From Verrucomicrobiaceae bacterium (GTDB lineage: Bacteria > Verrucomicrobiota > Verrucomicrobiia > Verrucomicrobiales > Akkermansiaceae): 64,000 nt of DNA. Each line of letters begins with the position of its first letter. Position 1 is the stretch's first letter. The notes beneath the pieces are model-generated. The model worked only from the letters and a program-made list of their open reading frames with translations, had not been told where the DNA came from and searched no databases. A program made the translations under genes and the position numbers. Of this stretch, positions 33,075 to 40,898 are shown in pieces. The stretch is from the NCBI GenBank assembly GCA_027491155.1, contig JAIXWR010000042.1, positions 62,001-126,000 on the forward strand. Reading direction: 5' to 3'.

Positions 33075-35033
33075 ATGTCCGATCATCACGAAGGCGAATC
33101 GCAACACCCACTCGGCGGCTGCGAACACGGACACGACGACACACGCCTGCCGCGGACCTTTCTCGTCGCCGCCTCCGGCACACTGACAGGCGTCGGGCTA
33201 TTTCTCGGCTGGCTCAATGTTGGCCCCGAGTGGCTTCGCACCGTGGCTTTCGCGCTGGCGACGCTGGCCGGCGGCATGCTCGTATTTCCCGCTGCATGGA
33301 AAGCCCTGCTCGCCCGGCGGCTGGACATGAACGTCCTGATGACCGTCGCCGTCGCCGGGGCCTGGATCATAGGCGAGCACGCGGAAGCGGCGGCCGTGGT
33401 CTTCCTTTTCGCGCTCTCGGAGCTGCTTGAATCGTGGGCTGCCACCCGTGCACGGCGCGCTGTCACCGCGTTGCTGGAACTTTCGCCGCCGACCGCCATC
33501 GTCATCGGCGACGATGGCTCGGAACGCGAGTTCCCCGTGGCCGAGGTCGCCGTGGGTGCGGAGATCCGCATCCGCAGCGGCAGCCGGATCGCGCTCGATG
33601 GAGAGGTGATCGCGGGCGCGTCGTCCGTCGATCAGGCCCCGATCACCGGCGAGTCCGTGCCGGTCGATAAGGCGCCGGGCGACCCCGTCTTCGCCGGCAC
33701 CGTCAACGGCGAAGGATCACTCACGGTCCGCGTTACCAAGGCCGCCGGCGATTCCACCCTCGCGCGGATCATCCAGCTCGTCGGGGAAGCGGAAGAACAG
33801 AAACCGCCCACTCAACGCTGGGTGGACCGCTTTGCCGCGATCTACACTCCCGCGGTCTTCGCCATCGCCATCCTGGTGGCAGTCATCCCGCCGCTGCTCA
33901 TGGGCCAGCCGTGGGGCGCGTGGATCTACCGGGCGCTGGTGCTCCTCGTCATCGCTTGCCCCTGCGCTTTGGTCATCGCCACGCCGGTGAGCATCGTTTC
34001 CGGGCTGACCGCGCTCGCCCGCTGCGGCGTCCTGGTGAAAGGCGGCGTCTATCTCGAAGCCGTCGGCAAGCTCCGCGCCCTCGCCGTGGATAAGACCGGC
34101 ACCATCACCCAGGGCAAACCCCAGGTCGTCTCCATCCAATCGGTCACAGATCTGCCGGAGGAAGAGGTCCTCCGCCGCGCCGCCGCGATCAACACGCACT
34201 CCGAGCATCCGTTGGCCGTTGCGATCGTCGAAGCGGCCCGTGCCCGTGGCATAGTGTTCGAGTCCGCCCCGGACTACCTCTCCGTCACCGGCCAAGGGGC
34301 ACGCGCCACCATCGAAGGACATCCGCACTTCATCGGCAATCACCGGATGGCGCACGAGACCGGCGTCTGTTCCCAGGAGATCGAAGCCCTCCTTTCCGGT
34401 ATCGAGTCCAAAGGGCAGTCGCTCGCCGTGCTCGGGCACGCTCCCCACGATGGATGCGCGGGCGAAGTCATCGGCATCATCGCCATCGCCGACACCTTGA
34501 GACCGGAAGTCACCGAGGCACTCCGCCGCATCCATGCCGCCGGGATCGAAAAGGTCATCATGCTCAGCGGCGACAACCAGCGCACCGCCTCCGCCATCGC
34601 CGCACAGGCTGGCATTGATGAAGCCATCGGCGACCTCATGCCCGATCAGAAGGTCGAGCATGTCCGCAAGCTCGTGAGTGACTACACCCACGTCGGCATG
34701 ATCGGCGATGGCGTGAACGACGCGCCCGCCCTGGCCATCGCCAGCGTCGGATTTGCCATGGGAGCCATCGGCAGCGACACCGCCATCGAGACGGCGGACA
34801 TCGCGCTGATGAAGGACGACCTGACCAAGGTCGCGGAAGCCATCACCTTGGGCCGCCGCGCGGTAGGAATCATCCGTTTCAACGTGATCTTCGCCTTGGC
34901 GATCAAGGCTCTCTTCCTCATCCTCGCCTTCGCGGGTATCGCCGGGCTGTGGCTGGCCATTCTCGCCGACACCGGAGCAACACTGCTGGTGATCCTCAAC
35001 TCACTTCGCCTTCTGGGTTCACCCAAGCCATGA
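33075..35033 (+). CDS. P1B-type Zn/Cd/Pb-transporting ATPase
   Basis: The 652-residue ATPase has a His-rich N-terminus (SDHHEGESQHPLGGCEHGHDD) in place of the usual HMA domain. The actuator motif is TGESVP. The CPC motif is ACPCALVIATPVSIVSGL with Cys295 and Cys297, and the phosphorylation site DKTGTITQG has Asp339. GDGVNDAPAL and a last TM with ADTGATLLVILN follow. The CPC context and the Asp in the last TM are typical of the ZntA/CadA (P1B-2) group. It exports Zn2+, Cd2+ or Pb2+ from the cytoplasm to the periplasm, where the Czc pumps can pass it on. It overlaps the next gene by 4 nt. Confidence 0.93.
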   Translation: MSDHHEGESQHPLGGCEHGHDDTRLPRTFLVAASGTLTGVGLFLGWLNVGPEWLRTVAFALATLAGGMLVFPAAWKALLARRLDMNVLMTVAVAGAWIIGEHAEAAAVVFLFALSELLESWAATRARRAVTALLELSPPTAIVIGDDGSEREFPVAEVAVGAEIRIRSGSRIALDGEVIAGASSVDQAPITGESVPVDKAPGDPVFAGTVNGEGSLTVRVTKAAGDSTLARIIQLVGEAEEQKPPTQRWVDRFAAIYTPAVFAIAILVAVIPPLLMGQPWGAWIYRALVLLVIACPCALVIATPVSIVSGLTALARCGVLVKGGVYLEAVGKLRALAVDKTGTITQGKPQVVSIQSVTDLPEEEVLRRAAAINTHSEHPLAVAIVEAARARGIVFESAPDYLSVTGQGARATIEGHPHFIGNHRMAHETGVCSQEIEALLSGIESKGQSLAVLGHAPHDGCAGEVIGIIAIADTLRPEVTEALRRIHAAGIEKVIMLSGDNQRTASAIAAQAGIDEAIGDLMPDQKVEHVRKLVSDYTHVGMIGDGVNDAPALAIASVGFAMGAIGSDTAIETADIALMKDDLTKVAEAITLGRRAVGIIRFNVIFALAIKALFLILAFAGIAGLWLAILADTGATLLVILNSLRLLGSPKP

Positions 35034-35449
35034 AACGGCAAAGAAAGCATCGGACTCCCAAGTTCACGCGGATCGAAAAGGTCCGGGTGAAGAAGGTGCT
35101 GGAGCCGGCGTCACCGTGGACATGGAAAGACAAGCTGAGCGTATGGGGCACCCTGGGCGGGGTGATGCTGCTGGTCTGCATTCCCTTCTTCGACCAGTAC
35201 ATGGACCTGCGGAACATCATTGAGGATCGCCTCAAATCGTGGCGCGTTGAATACCACTTGTCCGATCAGCAGGTGAATGAGATCCGGAAGATCGAGCGGG
35301 ACTTTCACCGTTTCGGCAGACTCTTTTCCAGTGATCTGCCCCCTACACCGGAAGAGATCTCCCGGCACCATGAGGAGATTGCGTCGCACCTGGATCCCGC
35401 CACCGCCAAGGTCTTCTTGGAGAACGAGGATGGGCACGATGAAAAGTGA
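35030..35449 (+). CDS. Small membrane protein downstream of the P1B ATPase
   Basis: The start at 35030 overlaps the ATPase stop (ATGA). The 139-residue protein has a basic N-terminus, one TM helix (VWGTLGGVMLLVCIPFF) and a periplasmic helical part (YHLSDQQVNEIRKIERDF, TPEEISRHHEEIASHLDPA). The latter loosely resembles the hooked helices of CnrX/ZraP-like periplasmic metal sensors. No Cys ligand is present in that part. It is probably an accessory of the ATPase; low certainty. Confidence 0.6.
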   Translation: MKRQRKHRTPKFTRIEKVRVKKVLEPASPWTWKDKLSVWGTLGGVMLLVCIPFFDQYMDLRNIIEDRLKSWRVEYHLSDQQVNEIRKIERDFHRFGRLFSSDLPPTPEEISRHHEEIASHLDPATAKVFLENEDGHDEK

Positions 35450-35573
35450 GACTTTGACGTGGGGGCCACCCGTGGCGACAAGCTCCATTGCTTGAACTCA
35501 ATAAGCTCGCCGCGAGCAGCGCTTGGAATTTCATCTTTGCCTGGCACTGCCACGGATGGTTGTGTTTCGAGCC

Positions 35574-36377
35574 ATGCTCCGTCCCCACGTCATCCACGCA
35601 CTGCTGACCCGATACGTGCTGCTATACATCAAAAGCCCGATGCGGGCCTTTGAGCTGTTTTTCTGGCCGCTGGTGCAGCTCCTGGTGTGGGGCTTTGTCA
35701 CCATGTTCCTTCAGAAGGCCGGCGGCGGCGGCGAGTTCCCGCAGTTCATCACCTTCCTGATCGGCGGCATTATCCTTTGGGACGCATTGTTCCGTGCCCA
35801 GCAGGGCGTTTCGATCTCGTTCCTCGAAGACGTCTGGACGCGAAACCTGCTCAACATCTTCGCTGCTCCGGTGCGGATGACCGACTACATCGCGGCAACC
35901 TTCGCCGTGGGACTGCTGCGCGTGGGAATCACGGCCATCGTGTTGGCGGTCGTCGCGGCGGCCGCCTATTCCTTCAATCTCTTCCAGTTCCAATGGGGCC
36001 TGATCGCCTACTACGCGAACCTCATGCTATTCGGTTGGGTGCTGGGCATCGTATCGATCGCTCTGATCCTGCGCTGGGGTCACGGGGCGGAATCGCTAGC
36101 TTGGGCGCTACCCTTCATGGTCCAACCCTTCGCTTGCGTCTTCTATCCGATGGAAATCCTTCCCGGCTGGATGCGCGGCATCGCCTCGATCTTTCCACCC
36201 GCCCACGTGTTCGAAGGAATGCGTGACGCGATTCTTCACGGCGGCTTCGACATCCGGCGCTTCGCAATCGCGCTCGCGCTGAATGCCGTCTACCTCTCGC
36301 TGGCGGGCTGGGCGTTCGCCTCGGTTTTGCGCACGGCGCGGGAAAAGGGCCTTCTCGTGAAAACCAGCTCAAGTTGA
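35574..36377 (+). CDS. ABC-2 type transporter permease
   Basis: Starting at 35574 (MLRPHVIHALLTRYVLLYIK) the 267-residue protein has the six-helix ABC-2 permease layout (FFWPLVQLLVWGFVTMFL, FLIGGIILWDALF, AVGLLRVGITAIVLAVV, ANLMLFGWVLGIVSIALI, and a C-terminal pair) with PAHVFEGMRDAILHG near the end. No ATPase gene is beside it on the same strand. The nearest is the minus-strand ATPase at 37446. Its N-terminus matches the remnant at 36663-36722, which suggests that this gene replaces the lost native permease. Confidence 0.85.
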   Translation: MLRPHVIHALLTRYVLLYIKSPMRAFELFFWPLVQLLVWGFVTMFLQKAGGGGEFPQFITFLIGGIILWDALFRAQQGVSISFLEDVWTRNLLNIFAAPVRMTDYIAATFAVGLLRVGITAIVLAVVAAAAYSFNLFQFQWGLIAYYANLMLFGWVLGIVSIALILRWGHGAESLAWALPFMVQPFACVFYPMEILPGWMRGIASIFPPAHVFEGMRDAILHGGFDIRRFAIALALNAVYLSLAGWAFASVLRTAREKGLLVKTSSS

Positions 36378-36390
36378 GACAACCTCAAGC

Positions 36391-36636
36391 CTAGCTAGCC
36401 GCGTGGTAGCCACCACAAAGAAGGAACGCTTTGATCTTATCGGCAAAGGGAGGTGCCGGAACCCTTCGATTTCTCTCCCATGCGATGACCGTGATCCTGT
36501 GAACCCCCAGCGCGTCCGCCACTTGCTGTTGCTGCATTTCGCGCTCCATGCGGCACACACGCAGATGATCTCCGAGGCTCTGCGGCACCAGTAGTGTTGC
36601 TCTCTCCTCCTCAGGAGAAAATCCCGTGAGAGTCAT
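36391..36636 (-). CDS. Small XRE-like HTH regulator
   Basis: From the ATG at 36636 the 81-residue protein contains a compact HTH: LGDHLRVCRMEREMQQQQVA then DALGVHRITVIAWERNRRVP. This is the single-domain XRE-like type often found in accessory regions. A frame extension to 36660 runs into the permease remnant and is less likely to be the true start. It may be a regulator left at the edge of the acquired region. Confidence 0.75.
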   Translation of the reverse strand: MTLTGFSPEEERATLLVPQSLGDHLRVCRMEREMQQQQVADALGVHRITVIAWERNRRVPAPPFADKIKAFLLCGGYHAAS

Positions 36637-36662
36637 TTTGTAAATTTGCAATGCCTCCAATT

Positions 36663-36722
36663 CTTCGCGTAAAGCAGCACGTAGCGGGTGAGCAGCGCGC
36701 GGATGACGGAGGGGCGGAACAT
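36663..36722 (-). pseudogene. Remnant of an ABC-2 permease gene (first 20 codons)
   Basis: The minus strand from ATG at 36722 encodes MFRPSVIRALLTRYVLLYAK, with 16 of 20 residues identical to the N-terminus of the intact permease at 35574. The similarity stops abruptly and the frame ends a few codons later next to the XRE gene. It lies downstream of and codirectional with the ABC ATPase gene at 37446, where a native permease would be expected, so it is probably the 5' stub of that gene. Confidence 0.7.
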
Positions 36723-36723
36723 T

Positions 36724-36755
36724 CTGAAAGGCTGAAAGGCTGAAAGGCTGAAAGG
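36724..36755. repeat. Four tandem copies of an 8-bp repeat
   Basis: CTGAAAGG is repeated four times without change. On the minus strand it lies directly upstream of the permease remnant start codon, reading CCTTTCAG four times. Confidence 0.9.
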
Positions 36756-36768
36756 GACGATGATTCGC

Positions 36769-37167
36769 TCAGGGGAGTTCGCGGGCGAGCCTGACTTGCG
36801 GCAAGTGCTCGAAATGGGCGTCGCGGGTGGCGAGTTCCCCATTCAGCTCATGAGTAATGGCGCTGATCCAGATGTCGTTGGTGGGGATCGGCGTGCCTTG
36901 GGTCTGGAGATGATCGAGGAACTGGCCGTAAAGTTCGGCGGTGCGGCGGGTGAGGGTCGCCAGTTCGACCTGGGGTTGGCTCAGGAAATCATCGAGCTTT
37001 GCGATGTTCTCGGCGGCGCGCCCTCCTTTGCCAAATCCGTGAAGGAGCTCGCCGAGGACGATGCAAGGAATCACGACCCGGTCGGCGATGGCGATGTTGG
37101 CGTGCCAGCGGCCGGAGCGACGCCAGTCGCTGTAGGCGTTGGTATCGAGCACCACGATCAGGTCCAT
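36769..37167 (-). CDS. vapC: VapC-type PIN-domain toxin
   Basis: The 132-residue PIN-domain ribonuclease has the acidic active-site residues in place: Asp8 (VLDTN), Glu40 (VLGELLHGF), Asp98 (PTNDIWI) and Asp116 (ATRDAHFE). It overlaps the antitoxin gene by 10 nt, the classic toxin-antitoxin arrangement. Members cut tRNA or rRNA when not bound by antitoxin. The pair lies between an ABC ATPase and the permease remnant, so it has separated two genes that belong together. Confidence 0.9.
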   Translation of the reverse strand: MDLIVVLDTNAYSDWRRSGRWHANIAIADRVVIPCIVLGELLHGFGKGGRAAENIAKLDDFLSQPQVELATLTRRTAELYGQFLDHLQTQGTPIPTNDIWISAITHELNGELATRDAHFEHLPQVRLARELP

Positions 37168-37406
37168 AGCTCCGGGTCGGTGCGATGGAGGTCCTTGTCG
37201 AGGTAGTCATCCCAGCCCGGGCCGAAGTCGGAGTCGCCGGCGAAACGGTCGAGGTTGGATTTGGGGAGTCGCTCACCTTTGACGTTGAGGCCGCGGGCCA
37301 AGGCCTCGAGCAGAAGCTGGTTCATCGACACGCCGCGGGCGGCGGCCTCGGCCTTCGCCTTGGCCACCCAAGCCTCCTCGACGCCGCGAACGGTGAGCTG
37401 GGTCAT
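37158..37406 (-). CDS. vapB: VapB-type antitoxin
   Basis: From the ATG at 37406 (MTQLTVRGVEEAWVAKAKAE) the 82-residue protein has a ribbon-helix-helix N-terminus (RGVSMNQLLLEALARGL) and an acidic, aromatic C-terminus (SDFGPGWDDYLDKDLH) suited to wrap the toxin. It should neutralise the PIN toxin and repress the operon. Confidence 0.85.
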   Translation of the reverse strand: MTQLTVRGVEEAWVAKAKAEAAARGVSMNQLLLEALARGLNVKGERLPKSNLDRFAGDSDFGPGWDDYLDKDLHRTDPELWT

Positions 37407-37445
37407 GCATGCACTTTCCCCGGAAAGATGCATGCGGTCAAGCCG

Positions 37446-38174
37446 TCACCCGCCGCGGGCAATCTTGATGAAGACGTCCTCGAGGTCGTCTTCCTGGAAG
37501 TGCTTGGTGATTTCGTCCGGGGTGCCTTCCGCCAGGATCTTGCCGCCGTGGAGGAAGAGGACGCGGTCGCAGACTTCCTCGATGTCCCGCATGTTGTGCG
37601 AGGTGTAGAGAATGGCGGGGTGGCGTTCTTTCTGCACCCGGCGGACCAGTTTGCGGACCTTGTCGGCGATGTCGGGGTCGAGCGAGGCGGTGGGCTCGTC
37701 GAGCAGCAGCAGGTCGGGGTCGTTGAGCAGGGCCTTGGCGAGGTTGACGCGGGTGGACTCCCCGGCGCTGAGCTGGCCGGTGGTTTTTTCGGCGAGCCGG
37801 GAGATTTCGAGCAGCTCCAGCAGCTCGGCGACCTTTTGCTTCGGCTGGGGAACCGAGTAGAGGCGGGCGAAGATCTCCAGGTTGCTGCGGACCTTCAGGT
37901 TGCCCGGAAGGGTCGCGTAGGTGGTGCAGAAATTCGCGCGCTGGAGGATTTCCAGCCGGTGCGTCTGCAAGTCCATGCCGAAAGCCCGGATCGACCCGGC
38001 GGTCGGGGTGATCAGGCCGAGGATCATGTTCATCAGCGTGGTCTTGCCGGCGCCGTTGACGCCCAGCAGGCCGACCGTTTCCCCGGCCCGGACTTGCAGC
38101 GACACGCCGTCGACCGCCGTGAATCCGTCGAAGCGCTTCACCACCTTGTCGATTTCCAGGATGATCTCGGCCAC
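37446..38174 (-). CDS. ABC transporter ATP-binding protein
   Basis: The protein has Walker [15 protein letters not shown], a Q-loop area, the signature [19 protein letters not shown], Walker [15 protein letters not shown] and the switch His (YTSHNM). It belongs to the type that pairs with ABC-2 permeases. I take GTG at 38174 ([15 protein letters not shown]) as the start, because homology begins there; the frame is open further upstream. The expected permease partner is missing downstream except for a stub at 36663-36722. It is divergent from fusA. Confidence 0.9.
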   Translation of the reverse strand: MAEIILEIDKVVKRFDGFTAVDGVSLQVRAGETVGLLGVNGAGKTTLMNMILGLITPTAGSIRAFGMDLQTHRLEILQRANFCTTYATLPGNLKVRSNLEIFARLYSVPQPKQKVAELLELLEISRLAEKTTGQLSAGESTRVNLAKALLNDPDLLLLDEPTASLDPDIADKVRKLVRRVQKERHPAILYTSHNMRDIEEVCDRVLFLHGGKILAEGTPDEITKHFQEDDLEDVFIKIARGG

Positions 38175-38334
38175 GGCGTGGAGATTCGGGAGGATTTCGC
38201 TTCCGTCCAGCCGGGAGATTGCCCCGGAGGGGGGCGGAAAATCCCCCGCTTCGGGGTTGCCATTTGTCGCCGGCCGACTAAGGAAGTCGCCCCCGGCGCG
38301 TCCCGTCGGCCCGAACCGCATCACACTCAAAGGC

Positions 38335-40425
38335 ATGAAGGACCTCACCAAATACCGCAACATTGGCATTTTCGCTCACGTGGATGCGGGGAAGACGACG
38401 ACCACCGAACGCATTCTCAAGCTCACCGGCAAGATCCACAAGATCGGTGAAGTGCACGATGGCGCCTCCACCATGGACTTCATGGAACAGGAAGCCGAGC
38501 GCGGCATCACCATCCAGTCCGCCGCCACCACCTGCTTCTGGAAGGGCCACCAGTTCAACGTGATCGACACCCCGGGCCACGTCGATTTCACCATCGAGGT
38601 CTACCGCTCGCTGAAGGTGCTCGACGGCGGCATCGGCGTGTTCTGCGGCTCCGGCGGCGTCGAGCCCCAGTCCGAAACCAACTGGCGCTACGCCAACGAT
38701 TCCAAGGTCTCCCGCGTCATCTACGTCAACAAGCTGGACCGCATCGGCGCCGACTTCTACCGCGTGGTCGCCCAGGTCAAGAAGGTCCTCGGCGCGCACC
38801 CGCTCGTCATGGTCCTGCCGATCGGCACCGAGTCCGAATTCGTCGGCGTGGTCGACCTGCTCACCCGCAAGGCCCACATCTGGGACGAGTCCGGCCAGCC
38901 CGAGAACTTCAAGGTCGTCGACGTGCCCGCCGACATGGTGGACAAGGTCGAGGAATACCGCGCCGCCCTCATCGAGACCGCCGTGGAGCAGGACGACGAG
39001 GTGATGGAGAAATACCTCGAAGGCGTGGAGCCCGACATCGACACCATCAAGCGCTGCATCCGCAAGGGCACCATCGACATGGCGTTCTTCCCGACCTACT
39101 GCGGCTCCTCCTTCAAGAACAAGGGGCTCCAGCTGGTCCTCGACGCCGTCGTGGACTTCCTGCCTTCCCCGCCGGAAGTGAAGCCGCTGCCGGAAGTCGA
39201 TGCCGAGGGCAACGAGACCGGCGAGTTCGCCGTCAGCGATCCGACCAAGCCGCTCCGCGCGCTCGCCTTCAAGATCATGGACGACAAGTTCGGCGCCCTG
39301 ACTTTCACCCGCATCTACTCGGGCACGGTGAAGAAGGGTGATGTCATCCTGAACTCCTTCACCGGCAAGACCGAGCGCGTCAGCCGCATGGTCGAAATGC
39401 ACGCCGACGACCGCAACGAGATCGAGTCCGCCCAGGCGGGCGACATCGTCGCCATCGTGGGTCTCAAGAACGTCCAGACCGGCCACACCCTCTGCGACGA
39501 GAAGAACCCGGCCACCCTGGAGCCGATGGTGTTCCCGGATCCCGTCATCTCGATCGCCATCGCGCCGAAGGACAAGGCCAACGCCGAGAAGCTGGCCAAC
39601 GCGATCGGCAAGATGGTGCAGGAAGACCCATCCTTCCGCGTCGAGACCGACGAGGAAACCAACGAGATGATCCTCAAGGGCATGGGCGAGCTTCACCTCG
39701 ACATCAAGATCGACATCCTCAAGCGCACCCACAAGGTCGAGGTCAACGTCGGTGCCCCGCAGGTCGCCTACCGTGAAACCATCACCAAGGCGGTCACCGA
39801 CAGCTACACCCACAAGAAGCAGTCCGGTGGTTCCGGCCAGTACGCGAAGATCGATTACACCATCGAGCCCGGCGAGCCCGGCTCCGGCTTCATCTTCGAA
39901 TCGAGGGTCGTCGGTGGCAGCATCCCGAAGGAGTTCATCCCCGCCGTCGACAAGGGCTTCAAGACCTCCGTCGACAAGGGACCGCTTGCCGGCTATCCCT
40001 GCCTGGACTTCAAGGTGATCCTGAACGAAGGCGGCTTCCACGCGGTGGACTCCAGCAACATCGCCTTCGAAATCGCCGCCAAGGCCGCCTATCGCCAGAC
40101 CATGCCGAAGTGCGCGCCGCAGATCCTCGAGCCGATGATGAAGCTCGATGTCTTCGCGCCCGAGGAGAAGGTCGGCGACGTGATCGGCGACCTCAACCGC
40201 CGCCGCGGCATGATCCAGGGCCAGGAGCCGACCCCGGGTGGTGTCCGCGTCAAGGCCGAGGCTCCGCTGTCCGCGATGTTCGGCTACATCGGCGACCTCC
40301 GCACCATGACCTCCGGCCGCGGCCAGTTCTCCATGGAGTTCAGCCACTACGCCGCGTGCCCGAAGAACATCTCCGACGAGGTGATCAAGGCCGCCAAGGA
40401 GCGCGAGGAAGCGAAGAAGAAGTAA
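38335..40425 (+). CDS. fusA: Translation elongation factor G
   Basis: The 696-residue GTPase catalyses ribosomal translocation. The P-loop is [15 protein letters not shown] (about residues 14-28), the switch regions contain [18 protein letters not shown] and [12 protein letters not shown], and the base-recognition motif is NKLDRIG. Domains II-V follow, with the conserved [14 protein letters not shown] and [11 protein letters not shown]. The length is typical. It stands alone here, without rpsL, rpsG or tuf, so the str operon is dispersed. A GNRA-loop terminator follows 18 nt after the stop. Confidence 0.97.
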   Translation: MKDLTKYRNIGIFAHVDAGKTTTTERILKLTGKIHKIGEVHDGASTMDFMEQEAERGITIQSAATTCFWKGHQFNVIDTPGHVDFTIEVYRSLKVLDGGIGVFCGSGGVEPQSETNWRYANDSKVSRVIYVNKLDRIGADFYRVVAQVKKVLGAHPLVMVLPIGTESEFVGVVDLLTRKAHIWDESGQPENFKVVDVPADMVDKVEEYRAALIETAVEQDDEVMEKYLEGVEPDIDTIKRCIRKGTIDMAFFPTYCGSSFKNKGLQLVLDAVVDFLPSPPEVKPLPEVDAEGNETGEFAVSDPTKPLRALAFKIMDDKFGALTFTRIYSGTVKKGDVILNSFTGKTERVSRMVEMHADDRNEIESAQAGDIVAIVGLKNVQTGHTLCDEKNPATLEPMVFPDPVISIAIAPKDKANAEKLANAIGKMVQEDPSFRVETDEETNEMILKGMGELHLDIKIDILKRTHKVEVNVGAPQVAYRETITKAVTDSYTHKKQSGGSGQYAKIDYTIEPGEPGSGFIFESRVVGGSIPKEFIPAVDKGFKTSVDKGPLAGYPCLDFKVILNEGGFHAVDSSNIAFEIAAKAAYRQTMPKCAPQILEPMMKLDVFAPEEKVGDVIGDLNRRRGMIQGQEPTPGGVRVKAEAPLSAMFGYIGDLRTMTSGRGQFSMEFSHYAACPKNISDEVIKAAKEREEAKKK

Positions 40426-40443
40426 TCGCGAGCGGTTCTTTCC

Positions 40444-40477
40444 AAAGCCCGCCATCCGAAAGGGTGGCGGGCTTTTT
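40444..40477 (+). terminator. fusA terminator
   Basis: A 12-bp stem (AGCCCGCCATCC with GGGTGGCGGGCT, one T-G pair) has a GAAA tetraloop and is followed by TTTTT. Confidence 0.92.
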
Positions 40478-40490
40478 CGTTGGAATGTAG

Positions 40491-40509
40491 CGGCGGTCTG
40501 CGACCGCCG
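40491..40509. repeat. Short palindromic intergenic hairpin
   Basis: CGGCGGTC and GACCGCCG form a perfect 8-bp stem with a 3-nt loop. This kind of GC-rich palindrome is common between genes in this group; no function is seen. Confidence 0.6.
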
Positions 40510-40584
40510 GTGGCCCGATTACAAACCACCGCATTGCCCCCGCCGCGGGATCGGTTAGAACGATCCCAAGTTCGTTGAGAACGA

Positions 40585-40750
40585 TTCCGTCAGCCGAGTG
40601 CACCGGACGAGTGGTCCGGAGCAGCGGGGGAACCAATCCCGGCCGTCTGTCCAAGGTGCGTTGCCTTGGAACATGGCCTTGGGGCATGCGGTGCCTGCGG
40701 CACCGGGAGCACGTGGTGGCTCCAGCCCGACAGCTAACCCCGTAGGCATC
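40585..40750 (+). promoter_or_regulatory. Probable ydaO/yuaA-type c-di-AMP riboswitch
   Basis: This untranslated segment carries the conserved blocks of the c-di-AMP riboswitch: GCCGAGTGC, a P2-like hairpin (CCGGAC, loop, GTCCGG), AGCGGGGGAACCAAT at about 40623, a peripheral hairpin (CCAAGG with CCTTGG), CTTGGGGCATGC, a hairpin GGTGCC/GGCACC, and the 3' block GCCCGACAGCTAACCCCGTA at 40725. The final GGC can pair with GCC at 40593. It lies about 150 nt upstream of the SPFH-domain gene, which it should control. A direct fold with covariance support was not possible here. Confidence 0.75.
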
Positions 40751-40898
40751 ACCGCGGGGCGCGGATCGATCGGTGTTTCTCCTGACAAGGGACCGCCGGA
40801 GCCGCCGCCGCTTCGCCAGTCCCCGAAAAAACATCCGGCCCCTGCCTCCCGCAGGTGGGGCAGGACCGGTCATCGAAAGAAAAAGGAGAACACAACAC

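Noticed and set aside
35560-36722. Invertible-segment (phase-switch) interpretation of the two permease N-termini in opposite orientation
   Set aside because: The two copies share roughly 70% of nucleotides over about 60 nt, far below what site-specific inversion needs, and there is no recombinase gene nearby. Insertion or replacement explains it better.
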